NCBI GenBank assembly: GCA_963693365.1
Contig: CAVNZM010000010.1
Span: 5,456,001-5,520,000, forward strand
Direction of reading: 5' to 3'
DNA length: 64,000 nucleotides
Source: Amoebidium appalachense
Taxonomy: Eukaryota > Ichthyosporea
The notes under the pieces are model-generated. The model was not told where the DNA came from. It was given only the letters and a program-made list of their open reading frames with translations, and ran no database searches. How positions within the stretch are numbered: position 1 is the stretch's first letter; each line of letters begins with the position of its first letter. The position numbers and the translations under genes were made by a program. This document shows, one piece after another, positions 21,089-45,110 of the stretch.

Positions 21089-21391
21089 ATGTTCCTTAGG
21101 CAACACCGTACTGATCATTATCGCTTTTTGGGAGCTTTGGCAGCATACATTTCTCCTGCTGTACGTATGGATACCACCCCGGTAGTAGATAAGTCTGTAT
21201 GGTGCTCTGATGTTGATATTGCCTGGGAAGTTGTGCAGTGGCGCTGTAATTCTTGTTTTCATCGCCGCTGGTGCCACTTTTGTGCTGAACTTTTTAATCG
21301 CAAGCATGTTGATAGGTGTGAGTTTTTATGTCGCGTTTTACCTCTTTCCCTACGGATGTCTGCTACACTAGCTGGCAATGTGAACACTTAA
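21089..21391 (+). CDS. Unrecognised Cys/His-rich open frame
   Basis: About 100 codons, free of simple repeats, contain WRCNSCFHRRWCHFC followed by HVDRCEFLC, a spacing that could bind metal. The frame ends GNVNT-stop. It lies divergent to the signal-peptide exon of the minus-strand gene. No domain is recognised; it could be a transposon remnant. Confidence 0.2.
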   Translation: MFLRQHRTDHYRFLGALAAYISPAVRMDTTPVVDKSVWCSDVDIAWEVVQWRCNSCFHRRWCHFCAELFNRKHVDRCEFLCRVLPLSLRMSATLAGNVNT

Positions 21392-22554
21392 GACTTTTTG
21401 TTGAATTCTGTTGGTCATCACATTGAGTATTTATATGATTTTCACACAGTGTTCAGGTATCTCAGTATGCACTTGTTACTGGATAACTCGTGAAGTTTTA
21501 ATTGTCTTCTCAGTATGCCGTGCATACTTGCATATCTTTCCGTCGAATAAATCCAGTCAAAAGAAGGAAAAAAAACTAGAACGAAAGAGGTTTTTTTTGA
21601 GGGGAGGTTGAAAAGTGTGTTGAATGAACAGTCGTCACTGAGTCGTGCTTTGTTGATCAGGAAAGCATTTACCGCGCTCATTGTGTGTTACCCAAAATGG
21701 TCAAAGAGGTTTGATTCATTATACGATTGGTTATTATGGTTGTAGCCAATCGTAATTCACCACAACAAAAGCATTTATTACCGGGATTTTGATACGCTAC
21801 GTCATTCCAATTCCAACGTGATAGCGGCGGCGTGGGGCAGTGAAACATCATGACCAGCCAAGTTGAGCCAACAAAGCTGCAACGATATTTATTGGGAGAA
21901 TTTTTGGTTGTTTTTAGTGAAAATGGTGTGAGCACCACAGTTTAATGTTCTACAAAATAGGACTGCAACATGTGCTATTGTACCTTGTAGACGTGTGTGC
22001 AAAATCTACAGACTTGGCTCTTTTCGGAAGTTTACGCCTTGAGCCATTCACTGACATACATCCAATAGGTTATCACGGAACTCTAACCAATCATGGGCCA
22101 GCACTACTGTATCCATATCCAGCGTCCACAGGACATCGTAGAAGGCACCTCTAGATCCAGGGGGTTGCGATCAGCGCTACGGACACGATAGTTACAATTT
22201 TGGATAGCTCTCGTCACGGGCATCTTTTTTGGCGAAATCTTTATTATTAAAAAGTAATGACGTCACAAGCCCCAAAATGACGTCACTACTGCGTCACTGT
22301 TGCTAAAAATAGTAACACACGGTTTCTAACTGCCATATATGGTAGTTCCGCAAAAATTTGAGTACTTTACATTTTCAGACCGTGCTGCTGCACATTACAA
22401 TGTGTGACAATAGACATGTGTATGAGAAGAAAGACGACGTGGAAAAAGCAGTCTTTAGGTTTTTTATGAGACCCAACTCTTCAGGGCTGTATACGGCACG
22501 GCTCGGATTCTTGGGCTGCAGTTCGATCCTGGCCGTGACGATAATTTTTTTTTT

Positions 22555-22594
<40 letters not shown>

Positions 22595-23167
22595 AAACTC
22601 CAAGAATATCACACGACAGCTCTCGTCGAGATATGTCGATTGCACTAAGAAACGTCTAAAGTTTATATGTGAGTATTCGAGAAACACGCTTGCAAAATCG
22701 ATGACGTCACAAGCCCCCTAAATGGTCCGAAAATTTTCTTAATGAGAAAAAAATTGCAGTTTTAATTTTTTTTTCACGTTTCGAGACGTCAGTTTGTAGC
22801 CCTCATCGAAAAATGTGTCTTTTACCCGAACTGGATAGACTGCGGGTAAGTTATTGGATCGCAAAATTTATAAGATCTATTTTTCCGGATGGGTCAATCT
22901 TTCCCATACAAGGTGACACGCGTGATCACGCGACGAGGCCCAGCGGCTACAGGCACGGAGGGCCGTGCTACAGGGCGGTTGGTCGCGTCACTCGGTCCTT
23001 AGACAGCTGTGAAGTCACACCTCAATTGATCAAATGGTGAGCTGGGTCGGAGCTCAGAAGTCAGGATACGGTTTACAACGAATAAAATAGTTCAAAGTGG
23101 CCTAGCAGTAGCGTAACTTGTGAGCTATAGACGCTGTGTTACAAAAAAAATTGCATCTGTCATCAAT
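21392..23167. other. Intergenic region with CRE-type palindromes and a poly-T/poly-A hairpin
   Basis: TGACGTCA occurs at 22258, 22278 and 22702; the first and third share the longer string TGACGTCACAAGCCCC. ACGATTGG is mirrored by CCAATCGT around 21722-21750. A T-then-A run of about 40 bp lies at 22550-22597. A 75-codon plus frame at 22813-23040 is unrecognised. Confidence 0.5.
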
Positions 23168-23182
23168 ATGGCTACTCTGGAG
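23168..23182 (+). CDS. NAA38: Possible alternative first coding exon of NAA38
   Basis: ATGGCTACTCTGGAG encodes MATLE and is followed at once by the strong 5' site GTATGT. Phase 0 matches the acceptor at 25212. See the main NAA38 entry for the competing start at 25186. Confidence 0.45.
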
Positions 23183-23229
23183 GTATGTGTGTGTGTGTTG
23201 GTTCTCACAGCATTGAAGTAACTGGATGT

Positions 23230-23378
23230 GCACCCGTGCACTGCTTGTCTCCCCCCCCCCCCCCCCCCCCCCCGCGCTCCACTAACCCCTCCCCCCCCCC
23301 CAACCTTTTCGGTTCCGTGTTCAACTTTACTGTCAGGAGAATATAAGTGTTTTCATTTGACCATTTGCTTGTCCCCCC

Positions 23379-23412
<34 letters not shown>

Positions 23413-23882
23413 AGGCCGTCGCTGCCGTTCTCCCCTTCTTTTTTCCGTACACATCCTATATACCTGCAATGTGCCCGGAAACTTCTCCACCCACATTCTC
23501 CTATACCCTCCCTGCCGCCTCGTGTTGTTCCTTACTGGCACCCTCCCTCCGGCTACCCCCCCCCCCTCTCCCCCTCCCTCCCTCCCTCCCTCCCTCATCT
23601 CCCCCCCTCCCTCCCTCCCTCCCTTCCCTTCCTTTCCTTTTCACCCCCCTCTTGCCCCCCCCCCCCCCCCCCCCCGTTTTTCACCCACCCACCCACCCTT
23701 CCTTGCTCCCCCCCCCCCCCCCCCCCCCCCACGCTCAGATCATTCTTGCACTTGCATGTTCTCTGCAAGTACACTACTGCATTCAACATGCCCTCCCTCC
23801 ACCTTTCCCCCTGCTTTCTCCTTCATCCTCTCTCCCCCCCTCTCTTTCTCTCCCCTCCCCTCCCCCTTCCCCCCGCCCCGCC

Positions 23883-23933
<51 letters not shown>

Positions 23934-23977
23934 CCCCCCCCCCCTCTCCCCATCTCCTTCTCCCTCTCTCGCTCCCC

Positions 23978-24016
<39 letters not shown>

Positions 24017-24989
24017 CCCCTCCCCCCCCCCCCCCTCTCTCTCTCTCCCCTTCTCTCTCTCTCTCCCCCCTCCCTCCCTCCCTCCCTCCCTCCCTCCCTC
24101 CCTCCCTCCCTCCCTCCTTCCCTCCCTCCCTCCTTCCTTCCCTCCCTCTCTCCCTCCCTCCCCCTCCTTCCCTCCCTCCCTCCCTCCCTCTCTCTCTGTC
24201 TCTCTGTCCATGTCTCGCTATTCTACCCCCCTGCCCCCCCCCCCCCTCCCCCCTGTCTCTCACCCTATCTAACTCTCCCCCCTCCCTTCCTCCTCTCCAA
24301 CCCCCTCTCCCTCTTTTTTTCTCTCCCCCTCGCACTCCCTCTCTCCCTCTCTTCCTCCCTTCCTCTCTCCCTGACCCCTTCCCCCCCCCCCCCCCCCCCA
24401 CCACCACCACCACCACCGCCTGCCTCTCTGGGTCTCCCTCCCTCCCTCCCTGCCTCCCTCTCTTGCACTCTCTCCGTCTCCCTCCCCCCATCTCTCCCTC
24501 CTTCCCCCTGTTCCCCTCAAGGACCCCTTTTACTATCTTTTCCACCTCGTCCCTTCCGGCTTCAGCCATCCCTCCTCCCATTCTTTCATTTTCCTCCCTC
24601 TCTGCCCTTATGTCTCCGTCCGTTCACTCCAGTCAACCGTTCAGAGCCGAAAAATTCAAAGCTCACACCAACTTCCCCCCCCCCCCCTGCCCATGTTTTT
24701 CTCTCCCTCCCCTCCCCCCCCCCCCCCCCCCCCTTTCCTCCGTCCCTCCTTTCTCGTTTCCCTCCCTCCCTCCCTCCCCCCTCCCTGCCCTCCTGCCCCT
24801 CTGTGTCCCTCCCACTCCCACCCTCACCCCCCTCCCCTCTACCCCTACTCAACATGCTCGGTGTGATCGTTTTGCATAGAGTTATCTGCCCTGCATTGTG
24901 TGCTTCTGTGTGCTTAGCTTGCACTTCATTTGTGTACTACATCCTCTCCCTTCCCCCCCCCCCCCCCCTCCCCTCCCCCTTCTCCTTTT

Positions 24990-25031
<42 letters not shown>

Positions 25032-25120
25032 GTGTGTTTGGTTGGGGTTGAGGTGGGTTGGGAGCTACACATGTACCCTCCCCCCCCCCCCCCCCCCCCC
25101 CCCAACAAAAAAAAAAAAAA
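23230..25120. repeat. Pyrimidine-rich low-complexity block (C and CT tracts)
   Basis: Nearly 1.7 kb is almost pure pyrimidine on the plus strand: poly-C, (CT)n at about 23881-24072 and (CCCT)n at about 24068-24190. It gives a 607-codon Pro/Ser/Leu frame on plus and Arg/Glu/Gly frames on minus, none of which shows domain structure. If NAA38 starts at 23168 this whole block is its first intron. Confidence 0.95.
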
Positions 25121-25185
25121 AAAAGAAAGAAAGAAAGAAAGAAAGAAACTGAAGAAGATAAGAGGAAGCCTTCAATTCCATTACC

Positions 25186-25571
25186 ATGCCAACTGAAATG
25201 AACTGTTCACAGTGTGAAGCAGCAACCAATCATGTGCCCAGCGTCTTCGATTCGTGGCTCGGCAAGCCAATGAGAATAGAGCTGAGTGATGGCAGGTAAA
25301 CACACGGACAGTTAATGTGATTAAATTTGTTCCCCCCTTTTTTTTTTTTTTTTTTTTTCTCCCTTCTTTGCTTTTGGTGGTGGTGGTGGTGGGTGTGGGT
25401 GTGGGTGTGGTGTGGGTGTGGTGTGGGTGTGGTTATTGGGTGGTAGTGGTGGTGGTTTTTTTGGTTGTTTGGGGGGGGGGGGAGGGGGGAGCCTGGGGGG
25501 CTGGGGGGGGGTTTGGGCGGCTGGTCTAGCTACTTGTGTGGTTTATTCGTGTGTTTGTGTGTATTTGTGTG

Positions 25572-25616
<45 letters not shown>

Positions 25617-26508
25617 GCGTGCGTGTGCGTGTGCGTGTGTGTGTGCGTGTGCACATGCGCGTGTGCGTGCCTGCGTACGTGTATTTGTGTGAAATGGTCC
25701 ACTAAAGGTTTACTATTGGTGCTTCTAGTGCTTGCTTCCAAGGACCTACCATTTTAATTAGATCACGTATTATCGACCATTCCCGTAGCCTCGTTCTGGG
25801 TAAAGTATGTTTGATTATCGAGTGTTTTTCATTAGTGACCTTCATCTCTTCTCCCCCCCCCCCCCCCCCCCCCCCCCCCGCTTTCTCTGCCCCCAAATCA
25901 ACATTCTATTCTGTATGTTCCCCTCCTCCCCTTCGGCTCTTGAGCTGAAGTGCTGTGTAAATCCCACAAATAATCCCCCTCCCCTCCCCCCCCCCCCCCC
26001 CCCCCGCGCAAAAAAGACGAGAACAGAAAAGAAAAGAACAAAACCTCATCCCCCCCCCCCCCCCCAAAACTCCCCAAGCCCTCTACCCCCCAACCCCCCC
26101 TCTCCTCCCCATTTCATTCTTCATTTTCTCACTCTCGTATGTTCAAATGGAGGCCCAATACTGGCCTAATTTTTGACGAACTTTTGAAAATTGAATTTTG
26201 AAGTATTGATTATGTACTGATACTTTACACATCTTTATGCGCAGGACGGTCACTGGGCAGCAATTTATATGCACAGACAATGCACGCAATGTGATTCTTG
26301 GGGACACGGAAGAGCTGAGGAGAATCACACGGCCGAAACCAGAAAACCCCGAAGGTACAGGGCCCCTTCCCCATTTCTTCCTCTCCCCCCCCCGAACCTC
26401 GATCCCTCACTCTCTCTGTGGAGGTCCCTCCCTTTCTCACTTTCTCCCCGTCCTCTCCCTCCCCGCCTCTCCTTTTTCTCCCACCCTCCCCCTCTCTTGC
26501 TCACTTCC

Positions 26509-26541
<33 letters not shown>

Positions 26542-26655
26542 AAGAAAACCCCATCCCTCACTCTCTGTGGAGGTCCCTCCCCTCCTTGTTTCCTCCCGGC
26601 CCTCGCCATAACTCCCTCTCCTTCCCCTCTCACCGTCCCCTCTCTTGCCCCCCCC

Positions 26656-26686
<31 letters not shown>

Positions 26687-26991
26687 ACACACACACACCA
26701 CCACCACCCTCACCCCCTGCCCGCCTTGCCTACATTCAGCTTTCTTTTTCCCGGCAACTTCTCCGGATGAACTGTATTTTGTTTCTAGTTTGGATTCTTG
26801 AGCCATGCAACACCTGGAACCCTCCCCCCCCCCCCCCCTCCCCCCCCCCTCCCCGGGTCCCCATTTTTGTACTACTTCGAGCACCAAGACCCTCCCCATT
26901 ACCTCCGCCTCCGTTTTCCAGCCTACCTTCAAATCTCTCGTTTTCCATTGTCTTCACCTTAATGACTTTCCTGACTGGCTTCCCCTCACTA

Positions 26992-27043
<52 letters not shown>

Positions 27044-27279
27044 AAAAAAAAAGAGGAAAAAAAGGAAATAAAAGAAAAATAAGGAAGTCCCACCATTACT
27101 CCATGTGCTCCTTTTCCCGTACATGGGAAGCTATGCGCATAAAATCCCCGGTGCAATCTATCATGCATGGGTTGTGTGTGTGTGTGTGTTTGTGTGTGTG
27201 TGCATGTGTTTGTGTGTGCCTGTGTGTGTGTGTGTGTGTGTGGTGGTGGTGGTGGTGGTGGTGGTGGTGGTGTGTGTGT

Positions 27280-27330
<51 letters not shown>

Positions 27331-27395
27331 TGGCATCATCAGTATGTGCCCGTTGTGCTCCACCGTCAATCCGAGTGTGTATCATTTCTTGTGTG

Positions 27396-27475
<80 letters not shown>

Positions 27476-27689
27476 CACGCGTGCGTGCGTGCGTGTGTGT
27501 GCTTGTGTGTGTACGCGCGCACATGTGTGTGTGTGTATGTTTACATGTGCAAAATTCTAAATGCCCGTGTGTTGAGCAGAGACGGAAACCATTGAGGAGA
27601 CACGACACATCGGCACAGTGATGGTTCCAGGCAACTGCATTGTGAGAATATCGGTCCCAGCCCCCAGCCAACCTACTAGCTTGGTGTAG
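25186..27689 (+). CDS. NAA38: NAA38 (LSMD1): LSm-domain auxiliary subunit of the NatC N-acetyltransferase
   Basis: Exons 25186-25295, 26245-26354 and 27580-27689, each 110 nt, join in phase to 109 residues. The Sm1 and Sm2 motifs read WLGKPMRIELSDGR, GQQFICTDNARNVILGD and, after an acidic ETETIEET insert, RHIGTVMVPGNCIVRISV. CTDxxxNVILG and GxVMVPG are typical of NAA38/LSMD1, the small NatC partner that works with NAA30 and NAA35 on ribosome-bound chains starting Met-hydrophobic. There is an alternative start: an upstream ATGGCTACTCTGGAG at 23168-23182 is followed by GTATGT, and an acceptor (TTCACAG) at 25212 joins in frame to TGTGAAGCA, giving 105 residues starting MATLECEAATNH. Both are consistent; the spliced form fits the strong acceptor better. 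Confidence 0.92.
26993..27332. repeat. Poly-C/poly-A composite, (GT)n, (GGT)n and poly-G in NAA38 intron 2
   Basis: A 41-bp C run passes into an 18-bp A run at 26993-27051; further on, (GT)n at 27172-27240, (GGT)n at about 27242-27270, (GT)n again and a 37-bp G run to 27329. A further (GT)n lies at 27400-27470. Confidence 0.95.
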
Positions 27690-27823
27690 GCAATTTTTTT
27701 TTGGTTTATCGAATTCGGTTTTTCTCTTCTTTGTATTCTTCGGAAAAAAAGGGCATGTTTTTTTGTATTTGTGTGTGTGCGGTAGTCTGTGTGTCTGTGC
27801 CCGCAGAAGAGGAAGGGTGTGTT

Positions 27824-27876
<53 letters not shown>

Positions 27877-28218
27877 GTTGACAGGGCATCGAACAAGAAG
27901 GACTTGGTGTGTGTGTGCTTGCGTTCGTGCGTGCTTGCGTGCATACAGAGTAATGAGGGGGAAGGGGTGAGGAGCCGAATGAGGAGGAGGTGGGTGGGTG
28001 GGGACGGGGGGGGGAGGGGGGGGAGGTTGCTGGTGATAACGACCAGAGCTTATAATTATGATCCAAGCTTTCACTTAAGTTCTTCATCTTTTAACGATGA
28101 AATGTGCCTTCACTATCTATGAAAAGTCCAGAGTGATTGGTTTGTCTGATAGCGTATCCTTGTACATAGAAACTTGATCTTTGCATTCGGAGACAGTACG
28201 GATCATGATTTTTGCTTA

Positions 28219-29245
28219 GGGCCTGTTTGGTAGCGCGTTAAATACGGTGTTTTATTGTATTCGTATTTAGGGCCTAAATACGTATACGATCCCATGGCAT
28301 GCCAAACACGCCGCGGGCTTTTATTTTTTGTAAATACGATAGGCATCGCTTTTATATCGTATGTACGAAAATCACCTCCGGAGGTGATTTTCGTAAATAC
28401 GATATAGGAAATTAGCCAATCAGAGCATTTCGCATCATTTATTGGCTATCAGCTAGCCAATGGTACAGCGTAAGCCGCGGCGGGCACATTTTTACTACAG
28501 TATGCATGCCGGCGCATACACATGAACGAAGGTCGGTGTCATACACGTCATTTTGTGTACATGCTCAGTTAAAATTGCCACATGAATTCGGGCTGCACAG
28601 GTAAGACAGAGGACGAGGTCGAGGAACCCTACATGGTGCATGATAAGAACCTCAGACTGTATATATATGCCATAATAATCATTGAAACAATACTGGACTC
28701 CGATATATGCATTAATAAAAACAATTAAATGTACATGTACAAGCTCGGTGACATGCAGGCACGACGAGTGCTGCATAGACAAGGACAAATTTTAACACTC
28801 ATTATGTGTTCAGATATGTGGGGAATGCCAGGGACGAACGTTAACGTTGGTGACGTAAAACGAGGTCTCTAGCAAGGCTAGCCACCGCAATAACTGGCTG
28901 TATCCCTTCAATAACAGACATTCTAACCTATTGTTAAACAGAGCAAGACTCACTGTCGGTGACTCGTTTTTGCCGTTCGCTGTAATACTGACTACAGCTG
29001 CACCAGTCTATATGCATGGAATACCGAAGGATGATCAATGGGTGCGAATATGTAGGGCCAATCTCTTCTCGTGAACCATGTATCGACATTTTATGTGACC
29101 AGTCACGCCTGGCAGCGTTTGGAAGCCGGGCACCAACCGTATTTAGGCCCTAAATACGCATACCACGATAAATTTTGTAAATACGGTACATCGTATTTAG
29201 GGCCTAAATACGAATACGATTATTGGGGTGCTGCCAAACAGGCCC
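28219..29245. mobile_element. Non-autonomous PIF/Harbinger-like DNA transposon, 1,027 bp, with TTA target duplication
   Basis: The element begins GGGCCTGTTTGGTAGCGC and ends with the inverse, GTGCTGCCAAACAGGCCC; TTA flanks both sides (28216-28218 and 29246-29248). TIRs starting GGGCCTGTTTGG with a 3-bp TTA duplication are characteristic of PIF/Harbinger/Tourist elements. Subterminal ATTTAGGGCCTAAAT palindromes appear near both ends (about 28266 and 29196). No transposase frame is present, so it would be mobilised in trans. Confidence 0.82.
28364..28395. repeat. Perfect 32-bp palindrome inside the DNA transposon
   Basis: The two 16-base halves, starting TACGAAAATCACCTCC, are exact reverse complements with no spacer. 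It could extrude a cruciform or bind a dimeric protein such as the transposase. Confidence 0.9.
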
Positions 29246-29248
29246 TTA

Positions 29249-29606
29249 GTAAACAACACACCTAGATCTGATGCACTGGTGTAAGAGAACTCTTGGCTGT
29301 TTTTGTAGCGAAGTATTCTTGTCATGCCACCCTGGTGATCACTGGTTTTCACCAGTCTGGAGCGCTAGCGCGATGTCAAAAGATATGAAAACCCCATTAT
29401 CACGCAGCATATGCATGTTATTACATGTGCATGCACAGCAGTGGTGGCCATACATTATGTATAATTGTAGTTTCATTGTGCAGTTGTGCATACGTGTGAC
29501 ATGGCGATGGCGGCGCCGTTACGGTACTGGAGATAACTAGTCGTAAACCTGCATGTGGGGATGAACGGCAGAGCTCGAGCTCGAGCTCCCGCGCGCGCGC
29601 ATGCGT

Positions 29607-29642
<36 letters not shown>

Positions 29643-29762
29643 ACGTCTGGTGGTGGTGGTGGTGAAGGGGGGGGGGGGGGGGGGGGAGGGAGGGGACGGC
29701 CCCACGGTGATCATGCGCATGCGTACGTGTACATGTGTGCGTGTACATGTGTGTGTGAGTGT

Positions 29763-29793
<31 letters not shown>

Positions 29794-29904
29794 CACGTCT
29801 GGTGGTGGTGGTGATGAAGGGGGGGGGAGAGGGAGGGGACCGATGATCACTTATGGGAAAGAGTATCAAGCAAAAGGGGGAAGGAGAAAAAAAGGCCCCG
29901 GGGG

Positions 29905-29935
<31 letters not shown>

Positions 29936-30451
29936 AGGGCGCCGGCGGTTTCGAACCGTCCTGACCAGGCGCATTCCAGAGACGTGAATCGTCATCTGGC
30001 ACCGGGATGGTATGCGCTTAATATGGATAAACAACAAAGCATTTGATTGGTAGTTGGATATAGGTATGTAGCCGCTCAGATCACCGTCACAGCCTCACAG
30101 CTGCGTACAAAACTGTGCACTGTCTGACTGTGCAGTCGTCGTTTCGTCCGCTTTTTTTTTAGCTTAGCGAGTTTTGAGAGAAACTTGCCAGTTCATTTCC
30201 ATGTTGTTGTATCCAGCTCAGTATGCATATAGGCACTGTGTATTGTAACTGTGTTCGGCTATAGTAAGCGTACTGCCCCCGTGCTTCTTTTCCTGGGGAC
30301 GGGCTGGTAGGGCACGCGTGGGTCGGTAGGAATACACAAACATTTCTCAGAGTCTTTGCCCATACACACCCATTAAACCAGCAGTGTATTCACCCATATA
30401 CTATTACTTCCTCTTTCAAACTGTATTCCGGTTAATCCGATAGACAGCATC
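29249..30451. other. Region upstream of protein kinase D
   Basis: Two near-copies of a block CGTACGTGTGT..(GT)n..CACGTCTGGTGGTGGTGGT occur at about 29605-29665 and 29723-29815, each followed by a G tract. A 50-bp G run is at 29900-29937. The last 400 bp are unique sequence and probably hold the kinase promoter and 5' UTR; no clear TATA box is seen. Confidence 0.5.
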
Positions 30452-42860
<12,409 letters not shown>

Positions 42861-43469
42861 TTGGCTGCAGGTCACGTGATATTTCTGCTATGAACATGTG
42901 TTGTATGAAGATTGCGTATGTTTGATCCGCCTTTGTGTCGATTCCTGAGTGAGTGTGTAATGTGTATGGCGAGTGTGCTTGCCCCTTTCTCTTCCTGCTG
43001 TTCAGTTGGCCATCAACCGGTTTCGAGGGTGGGCAAATTAGGCTCTAAGGATAATTTTTATTGACAAGGCACGCGTGGTTGTGCTAGTTAGTTGTAACGA
43101 CCTGCCTCTTAAGGGTATTGTAGTGGACGTGTATGTAGGGAACCTTGCTAATATAGCTCTGTTGTAGCTATTTTGGAAGTGATGTCGTTCATTCATTCAC
43201 CATTCGTGCACTTTGATGCATTTTTGTACATATTGTCAAAACACCTGGTGGATGTTCGTAGGCGGTCTGTGACTGTCACAGTGGGTAGCCTTGTGTATGT
43301 GATGTGTAACATGGTTGAAAACGTAACCACAAGGGTGATCGATTCCGCATGAATCCGAACCTTTCTCCAATCCCTGTGTGTATACATGTAGCCTATCGCT
43401 TGAGTAGCAAAAGAAAATTACCGGTGAGTCCATGTTGCATAAAGGTGTGTATGTGAGTGGTGGTGTGGC

Positions 43470-43536
<67 letters not shown>

Positions 43537-44620
43537 CGTGTGTGTGTTTTGGGGGGGGGGGAAGGGGGCTCCAGTGGGCCGTGGCTGGGCCCCGGGGGCC
43601 GGGCGGCGCCGGAGACTCGCCGGGGAGTCCCCGAGGGAACGAAAATACGGAATGTCGAATAGATCCTGGTCTCCACGGCTTTGTACCCGCTGGCTTACGT
43701 AAGTGGCCGGGCACTACTACGCCTGCGGCAAAAAAAAAAAGAAAGAATGAAAGCCTAGGCCGCAGCCGCGCCCCAGGAGACATGCACATAGCAGTCACAG
43801 CACTCAAATAAATAGATCCAATTATTCTGTAGTATTCGCGCGAACGATTGGTTTCGGGTCACGCGCGCGGCTCCCGATTGGATCCTGTCCGTGGTGACGG
43901 ATCCCCCAACACTCATATGTGGGGGGCGAGTGGTATGTGTGTAACAGCGGATTTACGATTTTCCAGTTTCAACATTTAGGCCACGTAAAATTCCGTTACA
44001 GACATAGGACTGCATGTGGTCCTACATATAGTAAAAATCAATAAACTCACAGTAAATATGGGTATTTTGGTATAGCGAGGCTCCTTTTCCGTACTTACTA
44101 GCTACATACTGTTACACACATATGGAAACGGGGTCTAAAATTCCCGGGAGCGCAGGTACGGACATACGATCGCCCCCCCACATAGAAGTTTTGGGGGATC
44201 CTGGTGACACAAACGAAACATCTGGAAACAAACATTTTCATGTAAGCTTACGTAGGGGGCCCCCCGGCAGATTCGGCCTTCTTCCACAACCGGGCCGTTT
44301 GGTTGGCTGGCGCGGGGCCGGGGTTACGTAAGGCGGTGGGGTCGGGGGAGGCCAGACCACGATATGGAGGTTTGGGGGGAGGCCTGCGCAGGGCCTTACG
44401 TAAGCCTTACGTAAGGCGGTCAGGCGGGGGCGGGCGCTAGGTAGAGCACGATACGGAAGGCGTGGGTCTGGGGAGGTTTATGTGGCGAATCGGGCTGCGC
44501 GGTTGTGAAACTTGCGCTAATGACGTCGTCAGTAGGGAACCAGTCAGATTCTTCGGTCGTGGAAGTTGCAGAAGTGGCCTCGTGAGCCGTGATAGTGAAC
44601 CAGTCGGAGGGCCCGGTTGT
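42861..44620. other. PKD 3' flank and GC-rich region with TTACGTAA palindromes
   Basis: The first 950 bp probably contain the PKD 3' UTR; an AATAAA is at 43807. (GT)n lies at 43469-43531. TTACGTAA or CTTACGTA sites occur at about 43695, 44247, 44323, 44394 and 44404 in a GC-rich stretch with GGGGCC and CGGGCGG runs. No gene recognised. Confidence 0.5.
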
Positions 44621-44639
44621 GAAAGTTAGCTAATGAGCG

Positions 44640-45110
44640 TTAATTACACCTGTAGCTTGCACAACCGGGCGATACCATTGGGTAGTGGTTTGAAGTTTTA
44701 TGATTGGATAAAAACCATTCAATCCTTTTGGCGGGTATATATAAACGTAGATCTGGGGGTAGTATATAATGCAGCAACACGATATTTGACGCTCAGTTTT
44801 TATAATGCCGCCGAAGCGAAGCAGAGCAAAGCAGAAGAAAGTTGTACAGCCTCCTTGTGGTACTAGTGAATATGCAGTTGCGAGCATAAGCCTGAACATA
44901 ACCAATGCGGGTGGGAATGTGCGATACCATTTGGTAGGCCTTTTGAATGAAATGGTTGGGTAGGAATCACGGTATTTGTCTTAGCGGCTAGTGGAGAGGT
45001 ATAAAAAGGGTGAACACGATATCGTCGATCACTTTGTGACGCAGCGCGGTGTGGAGCAGGGTACTCAGAAGAAAGCTGTCTGGAGCGAGCCTTTTTCTTG
45101 TTAGTACTGC
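44640..45110 (+). promoter_or_regulatory. Two tandem TATA-containing promoter-like units
   Basis: Each unit has GCGATACCATTKGGTAG (44668 and 44921), a TATA box (TATATATAAA at 44736-44745; TATAAAAAG at 45000-45008), ACACGATAT just downstream (44777 and 45015), then GAGCA(A/G)AG..AGAAGAAAG. The period is about 250 bp. The first unit drives, if anything, the small frame at 44805. Confidence 0.55.
44805..44963 (+). CDS. Small basic open frame downstream of a TATA box, 52 codons
   Basis: The frame starts MPPKRSRAKQKKVVQPPCG 60 bp after a TATA box, so a 5' UTR of about 30 bp is plausible. The N-terminus is strongly basic, like a nuclear-localisation signal; the rest (SISLNITNAGGNVRYHLVG) is neutral. 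It stops at TAG 44961-44963. No family is recognised. It could also be a first exon, or chance. Confidence 0.25.
   Translation: MPPKRSRAKQKKVVQPPCGTSEYAVASISLNITNAGGNVRYHLVGLLNEMVG

Noticed and set aside
22495-22570. Possible tRNA gene or tRNA-derived SINE (GTTCGATCC followed by a T run)
   Set aside because: The T stem pairs at only three positions and no acceptor stem is present; only a CACGGC/GCCGTG hairpin is found.
23228-25051. 607-codon plus frame rich in Pro, Ser and Leu, with overlapping Arg/Glu/Gly frames on minus
   Set aside because: It is the translation of C and CT tracts; all three plus frames are open together and no domain appears.
29938-30004. tRNA-like sequence on the minus strand (GGTTCGAAACC T-arm and a 6-bp end pairing GGTGCC/GGCGCC)
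   Set aside because: The middle does not form an anticodon arm, total length is about 66 and there is no good A box; a short palindromic stretch explains the resemblance.
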